The notes under the pieces: model-generated | What the model saw: only the letters and a program-made list of their open reading frames with translations | Databases searched by the model: none | What the model was told of the DNA's origin: nothing | Translations under genes and position numbers: made by a program | Part shown: positions 56,575 to 64,000 of the stretch, one piece after another | Layout: each line of letters opens with the position of its first letter | Position numbering within the stretch: the first letter of the stretch is position 1 | Assembly: GCF_002994615.1 (NCBI RefSeq) | Contig: NZ_PVNK01000146.1 | Location: 19,305-83,304, forward strand | Source of the DNA: Enhygromyxa salina | Lineage (GTDB): Bacteria; Myxococcota_A; Polyangia; Nannocystales; Nannocystaceae | DNA: 64,000 nucleotides | Direction of reading: 5' to 3'

Positions 56575-56774
56575 GGTGGGTCCGGTCTCGTGTTTGGCTT
56601 TGGGTGCGGCGCAGGGTCGCGGGTGCGTGGCCAACGCCGGCTCACCTCCCCTAGAGGGCGGGCTGCGTGTGGGTGCACGGTGTTCACCGCTGTGGCAAGC
56701 TGTGGTCACGAAATGCGGCGCTCAACAAAGGGGCGCGCCGATTTTTCGGGCATTTTGTCGACCGGAGCACGAGC

Positions 56775-57842
56775 TTGAGCCTCGTTCAGCTACGCACGGA
56801 TCTCGTCGGACGGAGCGCGAGCTTCGGCGAGCCCGTGCTCGTCGACCGGCTCGCGCGTAGGGTTCGGTATCTGCGGGTCTCGCTGACCGACAGGTGCAGC
56901 ATGCGCTGCACCTACTGCATGCCGTCCGAGGGCATCGAGCACGTGCCGCGCAGCGAGATCCTCAGCCTCGAGGAGGTCGTGCGCGTGGTCGAGTCCTTCG
57001 CGGCCTGGGGGGTCGAGCGCGTGCGCCTGACCGGCGGCGAGCCAACCTTGCGCCGCGGCCTCGTCTGGCTGGTCGAGCAGCTCAGCCAGCGCAGGAGCGC
57101 CAGCGGCCGCCCGCTCGAGGTCGTGATGACGACCAACGGCGAGCTGCTCGAGCGCTTCGCCGCCCCGCTCGCGGCGGCGGGACTCTCGGCCCTGACCGTG
57201 AGCCTCGACAGCCTCGACCCCGCCCGCTTCGCGTCGATCACTCGGCGCGACCGCCTCGCCCAGGTCCTCGCCGGGATCGAGGCCGCGCGCGCGGCCGCGC
57301 TCCCGCTCAAGCTCAACACCGTGGCCGTGCGCGGGTTCAACGACGACGAGCTCGGCGCGCTGTGCCGCTTCGCCTGGGCCCACGGCGCGACGCCGCGCTT
57401 CATCGAGCTCATGCCGATGGCCGGGGGCCGGCTGTTCGTGCCCGGCGAGCTGATGCCCGCCGCGGCGATCCGCGCGCGCGTCGGGGCCGAGCTCGGCGCG
57501 AAGATCGAGCTCGGCGCCCAGCCCGACGGGCCCTACGGACCGGCGCAGTACTTCGTGGTCCGCGGCGGCGCCCACGACGGCCGCCGCTTCGGCACGATCG
57601 CGGCGATGACCGAGAATTTCTGCGCCAGCTGCAACCGCCTCCGCGTGTCGGCCACAGGCCAGCTCCACGCCTGCCTCGCGCGCGACGACGCCGGCGATCT
57701 TCGCCGCGCCATGCGCAGCGGCGAGCCCGGCCGCCTCGAGCAGGTCGTCCGCAGCGCGCTCGGCGACAAGCGCGACACCCACGGATTCGAGCGCGACGGC
57801 AGCGGCGGCCCAACCAAGGCAATGATCAGCATCGGCGGGTAA
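56775..57842 (+). CDS. moaA: GTP 3',8-cyclase MoaA
   Basis: MoaA is the radical-SAM enzyme that starts molybdenum cofactor synthesis from GTP. The frame has the N-terminal CSMRCTYC cluster, TGGEPTLR, the C-terminal cluster FCASCNRLRVSATGQLHACL and the conserved terminal Gly-Gly (SIGG). From TTG 56775 it is 355 residues; an ATG at 56667 would add 36 residues of unlikely sequence, and a GTG at 56838 is another option. It stands between the oxidase terminator and the ccm operon with no other moa/moe gene in view. Confidence 0.93.
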   Translation: MSLVQLRTDLVGRSASFGEPVLVDRLARRVRYLRVSLTDRCSMRCTYCMPSEGIEHVPRSEILSLEEVVRVVESFAAWGVERVRLTGGEPTLRRGLVWLVEQLSQRRSASGRPLEVVMTTNGELLERFAAPLAAAGLSALTVSLDSLDPARFASITRRDRLAQVLAGIEAARAAALPLKLNTVAVRGFNDDELGALCRFAWAHGATPRFIELMPMAGGRLFVPGELMPAAAIRARVGAELGAKIELGAQPDGPYGPAQYFVVRGGAHDGRRFGTIAAMTENFCASCNRLRVSATGQLHACLARDDAGDLRRAMRSGEPGRLEQVVRSALGDKRDTHGFERDGSGGPTKAMISIGG

Positions 57843-58004
57843 CCCATGACCGCCACAGGCACCCATGACTCTGGCACCCACGGTCGCTCTGCGTCCGGTC
57901 GCTCCATCCTCGCCCCCTGGCAGGGGGCTCATTCTCCTGTGAGGATGGCGCACAGGTGGGACGGGGGTGGCGCGGAGTCGCCCAGGTAGAACGAGAGGAC
58001 CGAC

Positions 58005-58418
58005 ATGGCACTGAGCAAAGGCACCCAGATTGGCATCGGCGCGGTCGTGATTGGCGCGGTCGCGTTTTTGGTCTTCTCGTCCCCGGACGAGGGCGTGCTC
58101 GAGTACGTCTACGCCGACACGGTCGTCGAGGCCCCCGAGGACTTCGTCGATCGCGAGTTCAAGGTCCACGGCAACGTCGTCGAGGGCACGCTGAGCCAGG
58201 ACGACGACGACGACACCTACCACTTCGTGATCGAGTTCAAGGGCAAGCGGCTCAAGGTCGTCTACGACAACCTCTTGCCCGACACCTTCGTCGAGGGCGG
58301 CGAGGTCGTGCTGACCGGCCACCTCGACCCCGACAGCATGGTCATCCGCTCGAGCGAGATGACCGCCAAGTGCCCCTCCAAATACGAAGAAGAGCCCGGC
58401 GCGCCCCAGCGCACCTGA
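58005..58418 (+). CDS. ccmE: CcmE haem chaperone, Cys-type variant
   Basis: CcmE binds haem covalently and passes it to apocytochromes in System I. The 137-residue protein has an N-terminal TM helix (IGIGAVVIGAVAFLVF) and the OB-fold beta domain (REFKVHGNVVEGTL, FVIEFKGKRLKVVYDNLLPDTFVEG). At the haem site it has CPSKY (123-127) rather than HxxxY, so the haem-binding His is Cys, as in CcmE of some sulphate reducers and archaea. The C-terminal tail is short and acidic. Confidence 0.9.
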   Translation: MALSKGTQIGIGAVVIGAVAFLVFSSPDEGVLEYVYADTVVEAPEDFVDREFKVHGNVVEGTLSQDDDDDTYHFVIEFKGKRLKVVYDNLLPDTFVEGGEVVLTGHLDPDSMVIRSSEMTAKCPSKYEEEPGAPQRT

Positions 58419-58436
58419 GCCCAGGAGCCCGAGCCC

Positions 58437-60465
<2,029 letters not shown>

Positions 60466-60473
<8 letters not shown>

Positions 60474-61044
60474 GGCCAAGTCCCCCGCCCAGGCCAGCTC
60501 GGAGCCGAGCTCCGGCGGCTCGTTTTGGCTGTTCGTGGCGTTGTCGCTGGTCGTCGCGCTGGTCTTGCTGCTCGGCCTGCGCTTCGGCGTCGGCGTCGAC
60601 ATCGACGGACCCACGATCGGGCTCGCGGTCGCCTGCGTGGTCATGATCTGGTCCCTGCGCGCGATGTGGGCGATGGTCGTCGCGCTCTCGCGGCCGACCG
60701 TCGAGACCCTGATCGTCGAGGCCGAGCTCGGCGCTGACCGCTCGACCCTCGCCGAGCTGCGCGAGGAGAAGCGCCGGGTGCTCCGCGCGATCAAGGAGCT
60801 CGAATTCGATCACGACATGGGTAAGTTGTCCGACGAAGACTTTCGCGAGGTCGGCGGTCGCTACCGGCTGCGGGCGATCGAGGTCATGCGCCAGCTCGAC
60901 GACAGCGACGCGCTCCACCCGGAGCTCGCCGCCCACCTCGAGGCCCTCGGCGTCAAGCTGCGCCCGCCCGAAGCCGCGCCCGAAGCCGCGCCCAAATCCG
61001 CGCCCGAAGCCGCGCCCGAATCCGCGAGCGAGGTGAGCTCGTGA
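60466..61044 (+). CDS. CcmI-like membrane protein
   Basis: 192 residues: two TM helices (FWLFVALSLVVALVLLLGL and GLAVACVVMIWSLRAMWAMV) and a cytoplasmic or periplasmic helical part with LREEKRRVLRAIKELEFDHD and MGKLSDEDFREVGGRYR, which matches the N-terminal helical segment of CcmI/CycH proteins. The TPR part is missing; instead there is an Ala/Pro/Glu/Ser tail. It overlaps ccmF by eight bases and the next gene by GTGA. Confidence 0.7.
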
Positions 61045-63089
61045 AGCCTTGGCTGACCTCCGGCCTCGCGCTCGGCCTCCTGATCGGTCTGGCTGCGAGC
61101 GGATCGATGGTGACCCCGAGCGTGGCCTCGGCCGGCCCGCCCCCGGGCATGCCCGACCCCGCCAGCATGTCGGGCATCCCGCGGCCCGATCCGAACCTGT
61201 CCCCGGGCACGGTCACCGTTCGCTGCCTCAACGGCAGCTTCGCCAACCCGGCGCTCGGGGTCGAGGTCGAGCTCGAGATCTCGACCGCCGCCGGGCCCCA
61301 GACCCGGACCGCGACCTCGGCCGACCAGGGCCGGGCGGTCTTCAGCGGCCTCGACGAGTTCTTCGGCGCCAGCGTCGTCGCCAAGGCGACCGTCGCGGGT
61401 CAGCAGCTGCGCTCGCAGTCGTTCGTGTTGGGTCCTCAGGCCGGCTTCGCCCTGCTCCTGGTCGCGACGAGCGAGGGCGCAGCCCCGGCGACCGGTCCGG
61501 GCCAGCATCCGGGCGCGCAGCCGGGCGGAGCCGACCCCCACGGTGGCCAGGGCGCGGTCCCGGTCCCCGGCCAGCCCTTCCCGCTCGACGGCCGCCCGCG
61601 CGGCACCTTGATCGTCGGGGCCCTCGATCTCTCCGCCAGCGATCCCAACGCCGAGGGCGGGGGCATCGGTCCGATCGCCGACGTCGAGGTCACGCTGACC
61701 GCCACCGTCGAGGGCGCCGAGCCGATCGTCGAGGTCCTGACCACCGGGCCCGAGGGCCGGGCGATGTTCGAGGGGCTCGACACCCGCCTGCCCGAGGGCG
61801 CGCAGATCGTCGTCGAGGCCGTGCTCGAGCCCGAGGGCGCGCCGCAGCGCTCGCAGAGCTTCACCCTCGGCGACACGGCCTACGCGATCGTCCTGACCCG
61901 CGGGGCCGTCGCTCAACAACAGCCCGCCCAGCAGCCGCCGTCGCAGCCGCAGGGCCGCCTCCAGCTGCCCGGTCCCCGCGTCGACAAGACCTTGGATCCC
62001 GGCCAGGTCCGGGTGTTCATCGTCGACGCCTTCGATCGCCCGGTCGCGGGGCAGGCGGTGGTCGTCCACAGCAGCGAGGCGACCGGCGACTCGGCAAACC
62101 GCACGGGCCGGACCGACGAGGGGGGCATGGTGGTCATCGACGAGGTCCCCGTCGAGGTCGACATGCTCTCGCAGGTCCGGGTCGTCTACGAGGGCGCGCC
62201 CTACTCGAGCACCCTGTTCGAGATGCCCGAGGACGCCGGGGCGATCGTGATGCTGCGGGTGTTTCGGCCGACCGGGGACCGAACCCGGGTCCGCAGCGCC
62301 CTGCAGATCGACGTCAGCCCGCGCGAGAACGACTTCGCCGCGGTCAGCTTCAACTACGCGGTGTTCGTCGACGGCGACGAGGCCTTCTGGGTCCCGGGCG
62401 GGATGACCATCTACGGCCCACCCGACACCCGCAGCCTCCACGTCATGGAAGAGTCCAAGGCCTGGTTGATGCACGACGGCGAGACCCCCTGGGTCGAGCT
62501 CGATCGTCCGCTCGAGCCCGGCGCCGAGCTGCGCCTGAGCTTCGCCGTCGGCCTCGAGCACGACGGCTCGCTGGAGATCGAGTGGAGCACGCCCTTTCCC
62601 CTGGTCGAGGACGCCTCGCTCGTCAGCGTGCCCGAGGAGCTGGCCGTGACCCACGGGGTCGCGGGCGCGCCCGAGGTCAACCCCCACGCCGGGCGCGACG
62701 GCGGGGCGCTCGAGCTCTACGAGCTGGGCTACCAGCCCTTCGCCCTCGGCGTGTGTGATCTGCTCGGGCGCGCGGGCCAGCCCTGTCCGATCGGCACCTG
62801 GGGCGGCAACGAGGTCTCGGTCATCGTCGAGGGCCTGCCGACGCGCAGCCGCGTGTGGCCCTACACGGCCTGGGGCCTGCTCGGGTTCGCCTTCCTCGGC
62901 ATCGCGGTCAGCATGGTCGCGCGGCGGCGCGTCGGCGCGCGCGAGGCCCTGCTCGCGCGGCGCGACGCGCTGGTCGCCGAGCTCGTCGCCCTCGATCAGC
63001 GGCCCGTCGACTCGGCCGAGGTCCGGAGGGCGCGGGCGCGGATACTCCGGACCCTCGATCGCATCTATCGTCAGATCGAGGTCCTCTAG
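61041..63089 (+). CDS. large exported beta-domain protein within ccm operon
   Basis: 682 residues from GTG 61041, coupled to the CcmI-like gene. A signal peptide (SGLALGLLIGLAASGSMV) leads to three carboxypeptidase-regulatory-like/Ig-like beta repeats (about 50-145, 195-290 and 320-420), each with a GxAxF-type strand (GRAVFSGL, GRAMFEGL, GMVVIDEV) and separated by Pro/Gln/Gly linkers, then another beta region with two Cys (GVCDLLGRAGQPCPIG), one TM helix at about 605-625 and a short Arg-rich coiled tail (RDALVAELVALDQRPVD...). Not a standard Ccm component; its position suggests a periplasmic scaffold for haem attachment (inference). Confidence 0.75.
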   Translation: MKPWLTSGLALGLLIGLAASGSMVTPSVASAGPPPGMPDPASMSGIPRPDPNLSPGTVTVRCLNGSFANPALGVEVELEISTAAGPQTRTATSADQGRAVFSGLDEFFGASVVAKATVAGQQLRSQSFVLGPQAGFALLLVATSEGAAPATGPGQHPGAQPGGADPHGGQGAVPVPGQPFPLDGRPRGTLIVGALDLSASDPNAEGGGIGPIADVEVTLTATVEGAEPIVEVLTTGPEGRAMFEGLDTRLPEGAQIVVEAVLEPEGAPQRSQSFTLGDTAYAIVLTRGAVAQQQPAQQPPSQPQGRLQLPGPRVDKTLDPGQVRVFIVDAFDRPVAGQAVVVHSSEATGDSANRTGRTDEGGMVVIDEVPVEVDMLSQVRVVYEGAPYSSTLFEMPEDAGAIVMLRVFRPTGDRTRVRSALQIDVSPRENDFAAVSFNYAVFVDGDEAFWVPGGMTIYGPPDTRSLHVMEESKAWLMHDGETPWVELDRPLEPGAELRLSFAVGLEHDGSLEIEWSTPFPLVEDASLVSVPEELAVTHGVAGAPEVNPHAGRDGGALELYELGYQPFALGVCDLLGRAGQPCPIGTWGGNEVSVIVEGLPTRSRVWPYTAWGLLGFAFLGIAVSMVARRRVGAREALLARRDALVAELVALDQRPVDSAEVRRARARILRTLDRIYRQIEVL

Positions 63090-63210
63090 ATGCTCCCCGC
63101 AGCCGTCCTGCACGCTGCCACGCGCGGCCGCAAGCGGCGGGTCGCTCGTCCCTCGGACGGTGGGCGTGGGCGTGCCTTGGCGCGGGGAAGCTGGTGAGTA
63201 GGACTGCTTC

Positions 63211-63927
63211 GTGAGCGCCTCGATTCTGCCTGCCGAGCTTCACGGGGTGACCTGCCGCTTCGGTCGCAAGGCGGTCCTGCGCGGCGTCGAGCTGGTGGTC
63301 CGGTCGGGCGAGATCGTCGGCCTGCTCGGGCAAAACGGCGCGGGCAAGACCACGCTGTTCTCGATCCTCGTCGGCCTCCGTCAGCCCGACGGGGGCGCGC
63401 GGCGCTTCGCGGGTAGCGAGCGCGCGGAGGTCGGGCTCGAGCTGCGCGCGCGGCTGTGCTGGCTGGCCCACGACCCGCAGCTCTACCCGCTGCTGAGCGC
63501 GCGCGAGAACGTCGAGCTCTTCGTCGAGCTCGCGGGCGCGACCCGGCCGGCGGGCGCGCCCGAGCCGGTCGCGGTGCTCGAGCGCCTCGGGCTCGGGGAC
63601 GTCGTCGATCGGCCGGTCGGGACCTTCTCGCGCGGGATGGCCCAGCGGGTCGCGCTCGCGCGGGCGCTGGCCCTGGCGCCCGAGCTGCTGATCCTCGACG
63701 AGCCGTTCACGGCCCTCGATCGGGGAGGGCGCGAGCTGCTCGCCGAGCTGCTCCGGGCGGAGGTCGAGCGTGGGGCAGGGGTGCTGTTGTCGAGCCACGA
63801 TCTCGACGTCGTCGCGAACGTGGTCGACCGGGCCTTGCTGCTGGACGGGGGCGTGATCAGCACCGAGGTCCGGCGCGAGGACGGGGAGGCCAGCGAGGCC
63901 TTCCGTCGGCGGATCGCGGACATGTGA
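63211..63927 (+). CDS. ccmA: CcmA, ABC transporter ATPase of cytochrome c maturation
   Basis: 238 residues from GTG 63211: Walker A GQNGAGKTT, ABC signature TFSRGMAQR, Walker B LLILDEP and the switch His in SSHDLD. The size and the 63-kb context (ccmE, ccmF before; ccmB-like start after) point to CcmA, whose ATP hydrolysis releases haem-loaded CcmE. Another ABC ATPase cannot be fully ruled out. A 120-bp gap lies before it. The stop overlaps the next ATG (ATGA-like). Confidence 0.88.
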   Translation: MSASILPAELHGVTCRFGRKAVLRGVELVVRSGEIVGLLGQNGAGKTTLFSILVGLRQPDGGARRFAGSERAEVGLELRARLCWLAHDPQLYPLLSARENVELFVELAGATRPAGAPEPVAVLERLGLGDVVDRPVGTFSRGMAQRVALARALALAPELLILDEPFTALDRGGRELLAELLRAEVERGAGVLLSSHDLDVVANVVDRALLLDGGVISTEVRREDGEASEAFRRRIADM

Positions 63928-64000
63928 TGACCGCGGGGAGTCGGGGGAGCTCAGCCGAGCTCCGTCGAGGCGCAGGGGGTGTGAGGGACCTCCGTGGGGG
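63927..64000 (+). CDS. start of next gene, probably ccmB (partial)
   Basis: An ATG at 63927 shares one base with the ccmA stop and opens a frame (MTAGSRGSSAELRRGAGGVR...) that stays open to the window edge, 24 codons. CcmB, the membrane partner of CcmA, is the usual next gene; its first TM helix would lie beyond the edge, so this rests on position only. Confidence 0.45.
   Translation, partial: MTAGSRGSSAELRRGAGGVRDLRG

Noticed and set aside
57912..57928. GCCCCCT-AGGGGGC hairpin after moaA as a terminator
   Set aside because: Stem of seven pairs without a following T-run; too weak to call.

Overview
The window is high-GC DNA with overlapping start and stop codons, many alternative (GTG/TTG) starts and long open shadow frames. 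The gene content suggests a myxobacterium, most likely of the Nannocystineae type (Enhygromyxa/Plesiocystis/Nannocystis-like). This rests on an oleABCD long-chain olefin cluster, an alternative complex III plus caa3 oxidase supercluster, Ser/Thr kinases with extracytoplasmic tails, and numerous Cys-rich lipoproteins with low-complexity linkers (SETTSETG, GDGDGD, PEPEP, GETSGET). The taxonomic call is inference; no rRNA is present.

Layout. 1-2987 (minus): a P-type ATPase cut by the left edge, whose N-terminal half looks like a second, catalytically dead ATPase. 3152-8951 (plus): oleA-oleB-oleC-oleD plus a membrane fatty-acid desaturase, all overlapping or nearly touching, a lipid/hydrocarbon operon. 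9099-12529: a multi-TM chemoreceptor and two Cys-rich lipoproteins. 12697-19797 (minus): argH, then a CotH-family lipoprotein and a STAS-like protein, then an argC-argJ-argR operon in which ArgJ carries a degenerate ArgB-like C-terminal domain. 20008-20080: tRNA-Gly(GCC) with a visible promoter and terminator. 20161-27263 (plus): a secreted protein followed by four thiol-redox genes holding seven DsbA-fold modules and one TlpA-like module. 27264-28714 is a gene-poor stretch.

28531-33355 is a direct tandem duplication of a ~2.4-kb cassette (secreted Cys-rich protein convergent with a membrane Ser/Thr kinase), followed by an ECF-like sigma factor and an XRE regulator. 34555-39755 holds assorted secreted proteins, lipoproteins, a small thioredoxin, an 83-bp tandem repeat array and an alpha/beta hydrolase.

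39888-56517 (plus) is one respiratory supercluster: a Cys-rich membrane protein, ctaB, an SCO copper chaperone, a cytochrome c lipoprotein, actABCDEF, a Pro/Glu-rich membrane protein, a second SCO protein and coxBACD, closed by an intrinsic terminator. moaA follows. 58005-64000 is a System I cytochrome c maturation operon (ccmE, ccmF, a ccmI-like gene, a large beta-domain membrane protein, ccmA and the start of a probable ccmB). These regions fit together: ACIII (five haems in ActA, one in ActE), the lipoprotein cytochrome and the caa3 subunit II need haem c attachment by Ccm, copper delivery by SCO proteins and haem O/A from CtaB.

The most unusual items are the multi-module DsbA battery, the duplicated kinase cassette with a constant kinase domain and diverged ectodomain, the ArgJ/pseudo-ArgB fusion, the ATPase with a dead first half, the CcmE in which the haem-binding His is Cys, and a short CTAG-flanked palindrome that is present in one cassette copy and precisely absent from the other.
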